Numbered from the stretch's first letter, positions 34,997 to 46,311 are shown. The stretch is DNA of 48,618 nucleotides from Thauera phenolivorans (GCF_001696715.1 NZ_MBFM01000001.1:162073-210690); one strand, 5' to 3'. Numbers and translations: made by a program. The notes: generated by a model not told the origin, from the sequence alone.

Positions 34997-37486
34997 TCAG
35001 GACCGGCCGCGGCGCCGCTGCAGCCGCATCGCGTTGAGCACCACCAGCAGCGAGCTGCCGGCCATGCCGATGCCGGCCATCCAGGGCGTCACCAGCCCGG
35101 CCATCGCCAGCGGCACCGATACGAAGTTGTAGCCGAACGACCACCACAGGTTCTGGCGGATGACGCGCAACGTCTTGCGCGACAGCGCGATGCCCTCGCC
35201 GAGGCTGGCGAGGTTCTCGTTGAGCAGCACGATGTCGGCCTGGTTGCGCGCGAGGTCGGTCCCGCCGCCCATCGCCACCGAGACGTGGGCCTGGGCGAGC
35301 ACAGGGGCGTCGTTCACGCCGTCGCCCACCATCGCCACCACCGCGCCCTCCTCGGCCTGCATGCGCGCGATCGCCTCCTGCTTGCCCTGCGGCGTGAGCC
35401 CGCCGTGCGCATCGGGGATGCCGAGCGTCGCCGCGACCTGCGCCACCACCGACGGCGTGTCCCCCGAGAGCACCGACAGCTGCACGCCTGCGCCGGCGAG
35501 ATGCGTCGTGAGCGCCGCCGCCTCCTCGCGCAGGCCGTCGGCGAGGCGGAACAGCGCGACCCAGCCGCGATCGCCGCCGAGGGCGATGACGCTGCCGCCC
35601 TTGGCGGCGAAGGCGTCCAGTTCGGCCGGCAGCGCGTGGCCGCTGCGCGCGGCGACGTAGTCCGGCCGGCCGATCCACAGGGTCTGGTCGCCGACACGGC
35701 CGCGCATGCCCTGGCCGGTCTCGGCGGCGAGTTCGCCCACCGCCGGCAGCGCCATGTCCTGCGCCGCGGCGCACAGGCCGGCGGCCATCGCATGCTCGGA
35801 GCCCTGCTCGAGCGCCGCCGCCAGCGCCAGCGCCTCGGCCTCGCCGTGCCCGCCGAACGGCAGCACTTCCTCGAGCTGCATCCGGCCGTGGGTCAGGGTG
35901 CCGGTCTTGTCGAAAACGTAATGGTTGGCGTGCGCCAGGGTCTCGATCGCATGGCCCCGGGTGATCAGCACGCCGATTCGCGCCATTGCGTCGGTGGCGA
36001 CGGTGAGCGCGGTGGGTGTCGCCAGCGACAGCGCGCACGGGCAGGCCACCACCAGCACCGACACGAACACCCACAGCGCACGCTGCGGATCGATGAAGTA
36101 CCAGGCCACGCCGGTGGCCGAGGCGAGCACCAGCAGGGTGCTGATGAAATAGACCGCGACCCGGTCCGACATCGCCGCGACTCGCGGCTTCTCGGTGGCA
36201 GCGCGCTCCATCAGGCGGCGGATCGCGGCCAGCCGCGTGCCCTCGCCCACCTGCTCGACCTGGAACAGCAGCGGACTGGAGACGTTGATGCTGCCGCCGG
36301 TGAGCTGGGCGCCGACCGCCTTGGACACCGGCCGGCTCTCGCCGGTGAGGAGTGACTCGTTGACCTCGCCGCTGCCCTCCACCACCACGCCGTCGGCCGG
36401 AATCACCTCGCCCGGGCGCACCCGCAGCACGTCGCCCGCCAGAAGCTGCGCGCTCGGCACGCGCTCGCCGTCCTGGCGCGCCGGCCAGCCCGCGATGCGC
36501 TCGGCGAAGGACGGCAGCGCCTTGCCGAGCTCCTCGACCCCGCGCACCGTCTTCTGGCGCGCGATCATTTCGAGGTAGCGGCCACCGAGCAGGAAGAAGA
36601 CGAACATCGTCACCGAGTCGAAGTACACCTCCGGCCCATCGGTGAGCGTCGCCCACAGGCTGGCGAGGAAGGCACTGCCGACGCCGATGGCGACCGGCAC
36701 GTCCATGCCGAGCCGGCGCAGGCGCACGTCGCGCCAGGCGCGCTGGAAGAAGGGCGCCGCCGAGTACAGCACCACCGGCAGAGTCAGCACCAGGCTCGCC
36801 CAGCGCAGCAGCTGCTCGATGTCCCAGGTCATGTCGCCCTCGCCGGCGACATACACCGGGAAGGCGTACATCATCACCTGCATCATGCCGAAGCCGGCGA
36901 CGAAGACCCGCCACAGCATCGAACGCCGCTCGCGGTTGGCGACCTGCTCGGAACGCTCGGCGTCGTAGGGATAGGCGCGATAGCCGATCGCCTGGATCGC
37001 CGCGAGGATGTCCGAGAGCTTGATGCGCTGCTCGTCCCAGCGCACCCGTGCGCGGCGGTTGGCGTAGTTGATCTCGATCGCCGACACCCCCGGCAGGCGG
37101 GCGACGTGGTTCTCGTTGAGCCACACGCAGGCGGCGCAGGTGATGCCCTCGAGGATCAGGGAGGCTTCGCGTTCGTGCTCGCCGACGGGGCGCACGAAGC
37201 TCTTCTGGAAGTCGGGATGGTCGAACAGGCCGAGTTCCTGCAGCTCGACGGGCAGCGCCTCGCGTCGCGTCTCCGGCATCGCGTCGCGGTGACGGTAGTA
37301 ATCGACCAGGCCGTTGTCGACGATGGACTGCGCCACCGCCTCGCAGCCCACGCAGCACATGCGGCGCTGGCGACCGTCGATGTTCACGTAGTGCCGGGTG
37401 TCGCTCGGGTTCGGCAGCCCGCAATGATAGCAGTCGGTTTCTTCCGTCGCGGCCGCGGCGGTGGAAGGCAGTTCGGCAGAGGTCAT
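34997..37486 (-). CDS. ccoI: Copper-translocating P-type ATPase for cbb3 oxidase (CcoI/FixI)
   Basis: A P1B-type ATPase of 829 residues that supplies copper for assembly of cytochrome cbb3 oxidase. It has an N-terminal metal-binding segment (CYHC 19-22 and CCVGC 44-48), an HMA domain with GITCAACV, eight expected transmembrane helices, the CPC motif in VVACPCALSLATPTAL, the phosphorylation motif DKTGTLT, and the TGD/hinge MVGDGVNDAP. The start at ATG 37486 (MTSAELPST) is preferred over an upstream ATG at 37588 whose extra 34 residues are unlike the family. Confidence 0.93.
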   Translation of the reverse strand: MTSAELPSTAAAATEETDCYHCGLPNPSDTRHYVNIDGRQRRMCCVGCEAVAQSIVDNGLVDYYRHRDAMPETRREALPVELQELGLFDHPDFQKSFVRPVGEHEREASLILEGITCAACVWLNENHVARLPGVSAIEINYANRRARVRWDEQRIKLSDILAAIQAIGYRAYPYDAERSEQVANRERRSMLWRVFVAGFGMMQVMMYAFPVYVAGEGDMTWDIEQLLRWASLVLTLPVVLYSAAPFFQRAWRDVRLRRLGMDVPVAIGVGSAFLASLWATLTDGPEVYFDSVTMFVFFLLGGRYLEMIARQKTVRGVEELGKALPSFAERIAGWPARQDGERVPSAQLLAGDVLRVRPGEVIPADGVVVEGSGEVNESLLTGESRPVSKAVGAQLTGGSINVSSPLLFQVEQVGEGTRLAAIRRLMERAATEKPRVAAMSDRVAVYFISTLLVLASATGVAWYFIDPQRALWVFVSVLVVACPCALSLATPTALTVATDAMARIGVLITRGHAIETLAHANHYVFDKTGTLTHGRMQLEEVLPFGGHGEAEALALAAALEQGSEHAMAAGLCAAAQDMALPAVGELAAETGQGMRGRVGDQTLWIGRPDYVAARSGHALPAELDAFAAKGGSVIALGGDRGWVALFRLADGLREEAAALTTHLAGAGVQLSVLSGDTPSVVAQVAATLGIPDAHGGLTPQGKQEAIARMQAEEGAVVAMVGDGVNDAPVLAQAHVSVAMGGGTDLARNQADIVLLNENLASLGEGIALSRKTLRVIRQNLWWSFGYNFVSVPLAMAGLVTPWMAGIGMAGSSLLVVLNAMRLQRRRGRS

Positions 37487-37640
37487 TGGCGGCGGGAAAT
37501 GCGCAGCCGCCCCGGCTGGCCAGGCCACCCGGGGCGGTCGAATAGGATGCGCTCTTTTAGCACATTTCCCCGCGGCCGGCCATTGCACTGCAACATGGTG
37601 CGACAGGCTGTCGCAGGCGCGGCCGGCGGTGGTAGCGGGC

Positions 37641-38408
37641 TTACTTCGGCGCCATGCGGATCGCGCCGTCGAAGCGGATCACCTCGCCGTTGAGATAGGG
37701 GTTCTCGATGATGTGGCGCACCAGGGCGGCGAACTCCGCCGGCTTGCCCAGGCGCGAGGGGAAGGGGACCATCTGGCCGAGGGAATCCTGCACTTCCTGC
37801 GGCATGCCGGTGAGCATCGGGGTTTCCATGATGCCGGGGGCGACCGCCATGACGCGGATGCCGTAGCGCGCCAGTTCGCGCGCCACCGGCAGGGTCAGGC
37901 CGACCACGCCGGCCTTGGACGAGGCGTAGCCCGCCTGTCCGATCTGGCCGTCGAAGGCGGCGACCGAGGCGGTGTTGACGATCACGCCGCGCTCGCCGCC
38001 CGCATTCGGCTGGGCCTTGCTCATGACGTCGGCGGCGAGCCGCATCATGTTGAAGGTGCCGATCAGGTTGATGCCGACGGTGCGCGCGAAGGTCTCGAGC
38101 CGGTGCGGCCCCTCGCGCCCGACCACCTTCTCCGCCGGCGCGACGCCGGCACAGCTCACCAGGCCGTTGAGGCCGCCGAAGCGCGACACCGCGAGCTCGA
38201 TCGCGGCCTGCCCGCTGGCGCCGTCGGTGACGTCGGTGCGCGCGAACACCGCGGCCGCACCGAGCTCGGCGGCGAGTGCCTCGCCCGCCTCGACGTTGAC
38301 GTCGGCAAGCACCACCTTGCCTCCGGCCTCGACCAGCATGCGGGCGGTGGCCGCCCCCAGGCCGGAACCGCCCCCGGTGACCACGAAAACGCCATTCTCG
38401 ATATTCAT
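37641..38408 (-). CDS. Short-chain dehydrogenase, 3-hydroxyacyl-CoA dehydrogenase type II-like
   Basis: A 255-residue SDR with the NAD-binding TGGGSGLG (11-18), an acidic residue after strand 2 favouring NAD, catalytic S148, Y161 and K165 (YASSK), and the [11 protein letters not shown] segment. Overall it resembles HSD17B10-type 3-hydroxyacyl-CoA dehydrogenases, so oxidation of a hydroxyacyl-CoA is likely but not certain. ATG 38408 has AAGGAG upstream. It has its own promoter with an overlapping palindrome (38464-38492) and is divergent from adhC. Confidence 0.88.
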   Translation of the reverse strand: MNIENGVFVVTGGGSGLGAATARMLVEAGGKVVLADVNVEAGEALAAELGAAAVFARTDVTDGASGQAAIELAVSRFGGLNGLVSCAGVAPAEKVVGREGPHRLETFARTVGINLIGTFNMMRLAADVMSKAQPNAGGERGVIVNTASVAAFDGQIGQAGYASSKAGVVGLTLPVARELARYGIRVMAVAPGIMETPMLTGMPQEVQDSLGQMVPFPSRLGKPAEFAALVRHIIENPYLNGEVIRFDGAIRMAPK

Positions 38409-38463
38409 TGCGCTGCTCCTTGTACGTTCGTTATCGGCACCCGTATTCGGGCCTGCGGCACGA

Positions 38464-39673
<1,210 letters not shown>

Positions 39674-39692
39674 GCCCCGGGAGGCCGCGCCG

Positions 39693-40541
39693 ATGACCGC
39701 TTCCCTCGAGCAGATCGCCGCCAACCGCAGCTTCGGCGGCTGGCACAAGCGCTTCCGCCACCGTTCGCAGGCGCTGTCCTGCGACATGGTGTTCGCCATC
39801 TACCTGCCGCCGCAGGCCGAATCCGGCCCGGTGCCGGTGCTCTACTGGTTGTCCGGGCTGACCTGCACCGACGAGAACTTCATGCAGAAGGCCGGTGCGC
39901 AGCGCGTGGCGGCCGAGCTCGGTATCGCAATCGTCGCCCCCGACACCAGCCCGCGCGGCACCGGCGTGCCGGGCGACCCGGACGGCGCCTGGGACCTCGG
40001 TCTCGGCGCCGGCTTCTACGTGAACGCCAGCGAGGAGCCGTGGCAGCGCCACTACCGCATGTACGACTACGTGGTGGAGGAGCTGCCGGCGCTGGTCGAG
40101 GCGAGCTTTCCGGTCGACGACCGGCGCGGCATCAGCGGCCACTCGATGGGCGGCCACGGTGCGCTGGTTTGCGCACTGCGGAATCCCGGCCGCTACCGCT
40201 CGCTGTCCGCGTTCGCGCCGATCGCCAACCCGATCGACTGCCCCTGGGGGCAGAAGGCCTTCACCGCCTACCTCGGCGCAGAGCGCGAACGCTGGCGCGA
40301 GTGGGACGCCTGTGCGCTGATTGCCGGCGCTGGCGAGCGGCTGCCGATCCTGGTCGACCAGGGCGAAGCCGACGGCTTCCTCGAGTCGCAGCTGCGCCCG
40401 CAGGCACTGCGCGCCGCCTGTGAGGCCGCCGGCCATCCGCTGACGCTGCGCATGCAGCCCGGCTACGACCACAGCTACTTCTTCATCGCCAGCTTCATCG
40501 AGGATCACCTGCGGCATCACGCCGCCGCCCTCCTCGCCTGA
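39693..40541 (+). CDS. fghA: S-formylglutathione hydrolase
   Basis: Hydrolyses S-formylglutathione to formate and glutathione, the second step of formaldehyde detoxification. The 282-residue alpha/beta hydrolase of the esterase D family has nucleophile S151 in [10 protein letters not shown], and Asp and His in [12 protein letters not shown] and GYDHSYFF. It is in the same operon as adhC, whose product it uses. Confidence 0.96.
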   Translation: MTASLEQIAANRSFGGWHKRFRHRSQALSCDMVFAIYLPPQAESGPVPVLYWLSGLTCTDENFMQKAGAQRVAAELGIAIVAPDTSPRGTGVPGDPDGAWDLGLGAGFYVNASEEPWQRHYRMYDYVVEELPALVEASFPVDDRRGISGHSMGGHGALVCALRNPGRYRSLSAFAPIANPIDCPWGQKAFTAYLGAERERWREWDACALIAGAGERLPILVDQGEADGFLESQLRPQALRAACEAAGHPLTLRMQPGYDHSYFFIASFIEDHLRHHAAALLA

Positions 40542-40599
40542 AGCCCGAACCACCGGCCGCGGCGCCCGGCGCGCGCGGCCGGTTCGCGGGAATGACGCC

Positions 40600-41379
40600 A
40601 TGCCCAAGTTCGACGCCAACCTGACCCTGCTCTTCAACGAGGTACCCTTCCTCGACCGCTTCGAGGCGGCGGCGGCGGCCGGCTTCGAGGGGGTCGAGTT
40701 CCTCTTCCCCTACGCCTTCGACAAGGACGAGATCGCCGAGCGCCTCGATCGCCACGGCCTGGTGCAGGTGCTGCACAATCTGCCGGCGGGCGACTGGGAG
40801 GGCGGCGAGCGCGGCATCGCCTGCCATCCGGAGCGCGTCGGCGAGTTCCAGGACGGCGTCGGCCGGGCAATCGAGTACGCCACCGTCCTCGGCTGCCGCC
40901 AGCTCAACTGCCTCGCCGGCATCGCGCCCGCCGGGGTCGATGCCGAGCGGCTGCACGAGACCTTCGTCGCCAACCTGCGCTTCGCCGCGGGCGAGCTCGA
41001 GAAGGCCGGCATCCGCCTGCTCGTCGAGCCGATCAACACCTTCGACATCCCCGGCTTCTACCTCAACCGCACCGCGCAGGCGATCGCGCTGATCGACGAG
41101 GTCGGGTCGGACAACCTCTTCCTGCAGCACGACGTCTATCACATGCAGCGCATGGAGGGCGAACTGGCCAACACCATCGCCCGCCACCTGCCGCGCATCG
41201 CCCACATGCAGATCGCCGACACCCCCGGCCGCCACGAGCCCGGCACCGGCGAGATCAACTACGCCTGGCTGTTCCCCTTCATCGACGGGCTCGGCTACAC
41301 GGGCTGGATCGGCTGCGAGTACCGCCCGCTCGCCGGCACCCGCGAGGGCCTCGGCTGGCGCCAGGCCCTGGCGGGCTGA
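40600..41379 (+). CDS. hyi: Hydroxypyruvate isomerase
   Basis: Interconverts hydroxypyruvate and tartronate semialdehyde in glyoxylate/glycerate metabolism. The 259-residue TIM-barrel protein (xylose isomerase-like family) has the metal-binding segments LLVEPINTFDIPGFYL, LQHDVYHMQ and HMQIADTPGRHEPGTGEINY. The following gene makes glycerate phosphate, so the two are consistent with glyoxylate or tartronate semialdehyde use. It could be a 2-oxo-tetronate isomerase (OtnI), the closest paralogue. Confidence 0.85.
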   Translation: MPKFDANLTLLFNEVPFLDRFEAAAAAGFEGVEFLFPYAFDKDEIAERLDRHGLVQVLHNLPAGDWEGGERGIACHPERVGEFQDGVGRAIEYATVLGCRQLNCLAGIAPAGVDAERLHETFVANLRFAAGELEKAGIRLLVEPINTFDIPGFYLNRTAQAIALIDEVGSDNLFLQHDVYHMQRMEGELANTIARHLPRIAHMQIADTPGRHEPGTGEINYAWLFPFIDGLGYTGWIGCEYRPLAGTREGLGWRQALAG

Positions 41380-41443
41380 ACGCCGCCTCGCACCCCGCAG
41401 CGCACCCGCTTCCGCTTCCCCGCCTCCACTCGACGCGCCCCGC

Positions 41444-42706
41444 ATGAACCCGACCCCACGAGAACTGCTCGCGAAGATGTTCGCCGCCGCGGTGCATGCC
41501 GCTCAGCCCGAACACTGCGTCCCGCGCTTCCTGCCCCCGCCGCCCACCGGTCGCACGATCGTGATCGGCGCCGGCAAGGCCTCCGCCGCGATGGCGCAGG
41601 CGCTCGAACGCCACTGGGCGGCCCCGCTCGAAGGTCTCGTCGTCACCCGCTACGGCTACGCCGTGCCCTGCGAGCGCATCGAGATCGTCGAAGCCGCTCA
41701 TCCGGTACCCGACGCCGCCGGCTGTGAGGCCGCAAGACGCATGCTCGAGCGGGTGCGCGGCCTCTCCGCCGACGATCTCGTCATCTGCCTGGTCTCGGGC
41801 GGCGGCTCGGCGCTGCTGCCGCTGCCGGGTGAGGGGGTGAGTCTGGGGGACAAGCAGGCGATCAATCGCGCGCTGCTGAAGTCGGGGGCGACGATCACCG
41901 AGATGAACTGCGTGCGCCGCCACCTTTCCGCGATCAAGGGCGGCCGCCTCGCCGCCGCCTGCCATCCGGCGCGGGTGGTGAACCTGCTGATCTCGGACGT
42001 GCCCGGCGACAGGCCGATCGACATCGCCTCCGGCCCCACCGTGGCCGACCCCACGAGCTGCGCCGACGCGCGCGAGATCGTGCGCCGCTACCGCATCGCC
42101 CTGCCCGAGGGCGCCCGTAGCCTGCTCGAAAGCGGCGCGGGCGAGACGCCGAAGCCGGGCGATCCCCGCCTCGCCGGGGTCAGCACGCAGCTGATCGCGA
42201 CCCCGCAGCTGGCGCTAGAGGCCGCGGCCAGGCTGGCTGCGGAGGCCGGCTTCGCCACCGCGATCCTCGGCGACCGCATCGAGGGCGAGGCGCGCGAGCT
42301 GGGCAAGGTAATGGCGGGGATCGCGCTGCAGGTGCGCCAACATCGCCAGCCGCTCGCGGCGCCCTGCGTGCTGCTGTCCGGCGGCGAAGCCACCGTTACC
42401 GTGCGCGGGGCCGGCCGCGGCGGGCCCAACGTCGAGTTCCTGCTCGCGCTCGCGCTCGCACTCGACGGCGTTGACGGCGTGCATGCGGTGGCCGGCGACA
42501 CCGACGGCGTCGATGGCCTGGAGGAAATCGCCGGCGCCTTCCTCGCGCCCGACACCCTGGCCCGCGCCTGGGCGCAAGGAATGCGCCCGCGCGATCGGCT
42601 CGACGCGAACGACGGCCACGGCTTCTTCGAGGCGCTCGGGGATTCGCTGGTCACCGGACCCACGCTGACCAACGTCAATGATTTCCGCGCGATCCTGATC
42701 CAGTGA
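41444..42706 (+). CDS. ttuD: Glycerate kinase (MOFRL family)
   Basis: A 420-residue glycerate 2-kinase type protein with the DUF4147 N-terminal domain (VIGAGKASAAMAQALE, LVSGGGSALLPLP, VRRHLSAIKGGRLA) and the MOFRL domain (GGEATVTVRGAGRGGPNVEF, AGDTDGVDGLEEIAGAF). It phosphorylates glycerate to 2-phosphoglycerate and channels carbon to central metabolism. It is 64 bases after hyi. The older name hydroxypyruvate reductase (TtuD) is used for these proteins in many annotations but does not fit the kinase domains. Confidence 0.9.
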   Translation: MNPTPRELLAKMFAAAVHAAQPEHCVPRFLPPPPTGRTIVIGAGKASAAMAQALERHWAAPLEGLVVTRYGYAVPCERIEIVEAAHPVPDAAGCEAARRMLERVRGLSADDLVICLVSGGGSALLPLPGEGVSLGDKQAINRALLKSGATITEMNCVRRHLSAIKGGRLAAACHPARVVNLLISDVPGDRPIDIASGPTVADPTSCADAREIVRRYRIALPEGARSLLESGAGETPKPGDPRLAGVSTQLIATPQLALEAAARLAAEAGFATAILGDRIEGEARELGKVMAGIALQVRQHRQPLAAPCVLLSGGEATVTVRGAGRGGPNVEFLLALALALDGVDGVHAVAGDTDGVDGLEEIAGAFLAPDTLARAWAQGMRPRDRLDANDGHGFFEALGDSLVTGPTLTNVNDFRAILIQ

Positions 42707-42794
42707 TCGGTCGATCGAACGCCGGGCATCGCTACCCGGTCCGGTTCGCGCGGCACGGCCGGAAGCGCCCCACCCCCTGAGCGGCCGTTTCCGC

Positions 42795-43280
42795 ATGCGC
42801 CCGAGCAACTACTACGAACTCACCACCGTCTGGCAATTCGATGCGCCGATCGAGGCGGTGTGGGCGGCGCTCGTCGATGCCGAGAACTGGCCACGCTGGT
42901 GGCCGGGCATCGAGCAGGTCGCCGTCCTCGACCGCGGCGACGCCGACGGCGTCGGCGCCCGCCGGTGCTACACCTGCCGCAGCCTGCTGCCCTACCGGTT
43001 GCGCTTCGTCTCGCGCGTGACGCGGGTCGAGCCGCTGCAGCTGCTCGAGGGCCGGGTGGAAGGCGAGCTCGAAGGCCGGGGCTGCTGCCGCCTGACGCAC
43101 AGCGACGGCCACGTTTTCGTCCGCTACGACTGGCAGGTGCGCACCACGCGGCGCTGGATGAACCTCCTCGCCCCGCTGGCGAAGCCGCTGTTCCGCTGGA
43201 ACCATGACAAGCTGATGGAGGCCGGCGGCAGTGGCCTCGCCCGCCATCTGAAGGCGGACACCGACGCGCGAACCGTATGA
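42795..43280 (+). CDS. SRPBCC (START/Bet v1-fold) protein
   Basis: A 161-residue protein of the SRPBCC superfamily, with the characteristic start (VWQFDAPIEAVWAALVDAENWPRWWPG) and the C-terminal long helix around LLAPLAKPLFRWNHDKLMEAG that covers a hydrophobic cavity. A lipid or polyketide-like ligand is expected for the family; the actual ligand is unknown. It is on the plus strand, 88 bases after the glycerate kinase, probably transcribed separately. Confidence 0.8.
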   Translation: MRPSNYYELTTVWQFDAPIEAVWAALVDAENWPRWWPGIEQVAVLDRGDADGVGARRCYTCRSLLPYRLRFVSRVTRVEPLQLLEGRVEGELEGRGCCRLTHSDGHVFVRYDWQVRTTRRWMNLLAPLAKPLFRWNHDKLMEAGGSGLARHLKADTDARTV

Positions 43281-43340
43281 AGATTCCGCGCCGCGCGCGC
43301 GCTCAGTTCAGCGTCAGGGCAGGTCGTGCCCCCGGGGAGC

Positions 43341-43616
43341 TCAGCGCCTGCGCAAGCGCCCCTTGACGCGGGCGATGCGGGCCAGGTGCAGGCGCATCTG
43401 CTTGCCGGCACGCTCGGCGTGCGTGTCCAGCGCCTTTTGCACCAGCTCGCCGAACGCGACCGGATCCTGCCGCGGGTACGCATCCATGACGCCGCTGTCC
43501 TGAAAATAGGCGGCGATCCAGCGCGCGTCGAGCTCGACCCGGCCGCTCTCGAGGTAGTACTCGGCGGCGGCCAGTTCGACGAAATCCGACAGCTTGGGGA
43601 AGGCGCCGGGGCTCAT
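43341..43616 (-). CDS. Small hypothetical protein coupled to yfcF
   Basis: A 91-residue protein with no recognised domain, rich in helical segments (FPKLSDFVELAAAEYYL, then ARWIAAYFQDSGVMDAYP), ending in a basic tail (ARVKGRLRRR). Its ATG at 43616 overlaps the GST stop by four bases, showing translation coupling. Function unknown. Confidence 0.6.
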   Translation of the reverse strand: MSPGAFPKLSDFVELAAAEYYLESGRVELDARWIAAYFQDSGVMDAYPRQDPVAFGELVQKALDTHAERAGKQMRLHLARIARVKGRLRRR

Positions 43617-44245
43617 GCCGTCTCCCGCGCCCGCGCGATCCACTGCCGCACTGCGGGCCGCTCCCACTCGCCGCGGGCGTAGTCCGCCAGCCGCGCCGGC
43701 ACCTCGTCGCCGTTCGCCAACAGGCGCTGGAGGGCAAGGGCGAGGTCGACGTCGGCCACCGACCAGACGCCGAAGAGATGCGCCTCGCCCGCCGGCAGTA
43801 GCGCTTCTGCCACCCTGAACAGCCGCGCCGCCGCCGCATGCGCCTGCGCCGACAAGGGCACGGCCACCGGCGCGCGGAACACCCCCTCGGTCGAACGCTC
43901 GGCCTTCAGGGCATCGAGGTCGCTGCGCAGCCAGGCCTGCAGCTGACGCGCCCGCGCCCGCGCACGAGGCTCGGCCGGATACAGCCGTACACCGCCGAAG
44001 ACGTCGTCGAGGTACTCGGTGATTGCCGAAGACTCGGACAGCGCGAATCCCGCGTGGACCAGGGTCGGCACCCTCCCGGTCAGCGACAGCGCGGCGTAGG
44101 CCGGCGCGTGCTGTGCGCCGCCCTCGAGATCGACGGTTTCGAGCCGGAACGGCAGCGACTTCTCCTCCAGCCCGACGAAGACCGACATCGCATAGGGGCT
44201 GAGAAAACGTGCATCGACGTAGAGCAGCAGATCGGAATCGGGCAT
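43613..44245 (-). CDS. yfcF: Glutathione S-transferase, YfcF-like
   Basis: A 210-residue GST closely following E. coli YfcF in its motifs: LYVDARFLSPYAMSVFVGLEEK, the GSH-binding SLTGRVPTLVHAGFALSESSAI, then RARARARQLQAWLRSDL in the helical domain, and the WSVADVDLALALQRLL segment. YfcF-type enzymes reduce peroxides with glutathione. The start is ATG 44245 (MPDSDLLLY). Catalytic residue not certain; the S11 region of typical GSTs is replaced here by F/S positions. Confidence 0.88.
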   Translation of the reverse strand: MPDSDLLLYVDARFLSPYAMSVFVGLEEKSLPFRLETVDLEGGAQHAPAYAALSLTGRVPTLVHAGFALSESSAITEYLDDVFGGVRLYPAEPRARARARQLQAWLRSDLDALKAERSTEGVFRAPVAVPLSAQAHAAAARLFRVAEALLPAGEAHLFGVWSVADVDLALALQRLLANGDEVPARLADYARGEWERPAVRQWIARARETA

Positions 44246-44405
44246 GGGAATCTCCTTGCGATCCGGACATCGCGACGAGCGGGCGCGCGAAATCACGTCG
44301 GCGCGGCCCGCGTGGCGGGCGTTGCCGCTTCTCCAGCCTACTCGATGAAAGCGCTGTGCGCTGCGCGATGTGCCGGTTGCGCCGGGAGGGCGCGCCAGGT
44401 CGGGT

Positions 44406-45743
44406 TCAGCCGGCCTTCCCGGTGCCGTGGGGCGCCTGCAGGATCTCGTCCTGCTGGCGTGCCACCTCCGCCCGCAGTCGGGAATAGCGGCTGACGCACC
44501 AGGCGGCGAACAACGCCAGCACCACCCCCTCCGCGAGCATCGCCGCCTGTACCCCGATGCGTGCGGCCAGCAGGCCGGCGACCAGGCCGCCGATCGCATC
44601 GAAGCCGAAGCGGGTCGCGCTGACGAAGGACACCACCCGGCCGCGCAGGTGGTCCGGTGCGTTGCTCTGCACAAGGGTGTTGACCGACACGTTGCCGACC
44701 GAGATACCGAAACCTATCAGCGCCATCGCGGCGAGCGCGAGCGCGAGTTCGCGGTTGTAGGCGAAGGCGAGCAGGCCGAACGCGCACACCGCCCCCGCGC
44801 CCACCACCGCCTTGACCAGGCTCAGGACGCGCCTGCGGGTGGCGAGGAACACCGTGCCCAGCACGGCCCCGGCCCCGGCCGCGCCCCACAGCCAGCCGAG
44901 CATGCGCGCATCGCCGGCGAACACGTCCTTGGCGAACACCGGCAGCAACACCGCGTAACTCGACGCGGTGAGGTTCACCACCGCGAGGATCAGAATCAGC
45001 GTACGCACCGGATACTCGTCGAGCACGTAGCGCAGCCCCTCGCGGAAGACCGCCGCGGTCGAGCCGCTCGCACGCGCCGAAGTCGGTACCCGCACCCGCC
45101 ACACGCCGATCGCCAGCGCCGAGAACGACAGCGCGTTGAGCGCGAAGCAGGCCGCCTCCGAACTCAGTCCGAGGAGCAGGCCCGCCACCGGCGGGCCGAT
45201 GAAGCGGCCCGCGTTGAAGGCCATCGCGTTGAGGGCGAGCGCATTCGGAAGGTCGGCGCGATCGCCGACGAACTGACCGATCTGCGACTGGCGCAGCGGC
45301 GTATCGAAGGCGTTCAGCACGCCGAGCAGCGCCGACATCGTGACGATCAGCGTCGGCCCGATCGCCTCCAGCGCGGTCAGCACGGCCAGCGCGGCGGCCT
45401 GCAGCGCGAGCAGGCCCTGAACGAGGATCAGCAGCCGCCGCTTGTCATGGCGGTCGATCCAGGCCCCGGCGAGCGGGCCGAGGAACAGGATCGGCAGCAG
45501 CGCGGCGAAGGTGGCGACACCGAGCAGGGCCACCGATCCGGTGAGGCGGTAAATCAGCCAGGACAGCGCGACCTGTTGGATCCAGGTGCCGAGAATGGAA
45601 ATCGCTTGCCCGGCGAAATAGGAGCGGAAGTTGCGGTGCCGCAGGGCACGCATCGGACCCGGCAGGGTGCGCCCGGCGGCGGGGGAAGTCTTGGGCACTC
45701 TTGCCTCGCATGCAGTGGGGGGTCGTCCGAAGCGCCCGATCAC
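44406..45743 (-). CDS. MFS exporter (EntS/MFS_3-like)
   Basis: A 445-residue major facilitator protein with about 12 transmembrane segments. The N-terminal HRNFRSYFAGQAISILGTWIQQVALSWLIYRLTG is typical of the MFS_3 group including enterobactin exporter EntS, and AWIDRHDKRRLLI is the loop 2-3 motif. The substrate cannot be told. The 445-residue start is the longest choice; a start at residue 31 (MRALRHRNFRSY) is equally possible and nearer the family length. Confidence 0.85.
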   Translation of the reverse strand: MIGRFGRPPTACEARVPKTSPAAGRTLPGPMRALRHRNFRSYFAGQAISILGTWIQQVALSWLIYRLTGSVALLGVATFAALLPILFLGPLAGAWIDRHDKRRLLILVQGLLALQAAALAVLTALEAIGPTLIVTMSALLGVLNAFDTPLRQSQIGQFVGDRADLPNALALNAMAFNAGRFIGPPVAGLLLGLSSEAACFALNALSFSALAIGVWRVRVPTSARASGSTAAVFREGLRYVLDEYPVRTLILILAVVNLTASSYAVLLPVFAKDVFAGDARMLGWLWGAAGAGAVLGTVFLATRRRVLSLVKAVVGAGAVCAFGLLAFAYNRELALALAAMALIGFGISVGNVSVNTLVQSNAPDHLRGRVVSFVSATRFGFDAIGGLVAGLLAARIGVQAAMLAEGVVLALFAAWCVSRYSRLRAEVARQQDEILQAPHGTGKAG

Positions 45744-45993
45744 GCAAGGGAGCGGCCCGCGAATGCTCCGATTCTAGCGCCCCGCCGGCTGCCGCACGGA
45801 TCGAGGACGCACCGCCGCTGCCGGCTGGCCTTCACGTCATATGCATTTCGACACAGATTATGGAAACGGTAGATGGAATAATCGGTCTCATCGCTGATGC
45901 GCGACCGAGCACGAGCCGCCCGACCGGGCGGCCCCGACCACCAGAATCGGGCCGGAGCGTCGTCGGCACCCCGTGATCGAGGAGGGTCACTCC

Positions 45994-46188
45994 ATGCAGC
46001 TGAAAACACACACGCGCCGCTTCGTCGGCTGGTTCACCAACATTCGCCGTCCGTCCCCCGATACCGGCAAGGACAACCACCGGACCTGCTCCCGTTGCGC
46101 CGAGTACGACTGGCTCACCCGGCGCTGCCGCACCTTCGGCAGCACACGGCCGGGCGCGAGCTGCAACTTCTGGGAGTACGCCTCCTGA
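45994..46188 (+). CDS. Small cysteine-rich protein
   Basis: A 64-residue protein from ATG 45994 (MQLKTHTRRFVGWFTNI), preceded by GAGGAGGG; a GTG at 45973 would add seven residues but overlaps the ribosome site. The C-terminal half is cysteine-rich: TCSRCAEYDWLTRRCRTFGS, then SCNFWEYAS, a C-x2-C-x9-C-x12-C spacing that could bind a metal such as zinc. It is followed by a terminator. No family is recognised. Confidence 0.7.
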   Translation: MQLKTHTRRFVGWFTNIRRPSPDTGKDNHRTCSRCAEYDWLTRRCRTFGSTRPGASCNFWEYAS

Positions 46189-46278
46189 GCGCCTGCCGAC
46201 CCGGCTTGCCGCCGGGAAGACGAGCATGCTCCCGCAAGGACTGGACCGCTCGGCAGCGCTGACGGCCCGAAAAACAAC

Positions 46279-46311
46279 AATGCCGTCCGGCGCGAACCGG
46301 ACGGCATTTTC
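46279..46311. terminator. Terminator between the Cys-rich gene and the phasin gene
   Basis: AATGCCGTCCGG (46279-46290), a CGCGAA loop, and CCGGACGGCATT (46297-46308), a perfect 12-bp stem. T-rich stretches lie on both sides, so it can serve both convergent genes. Confidence 0.88.
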
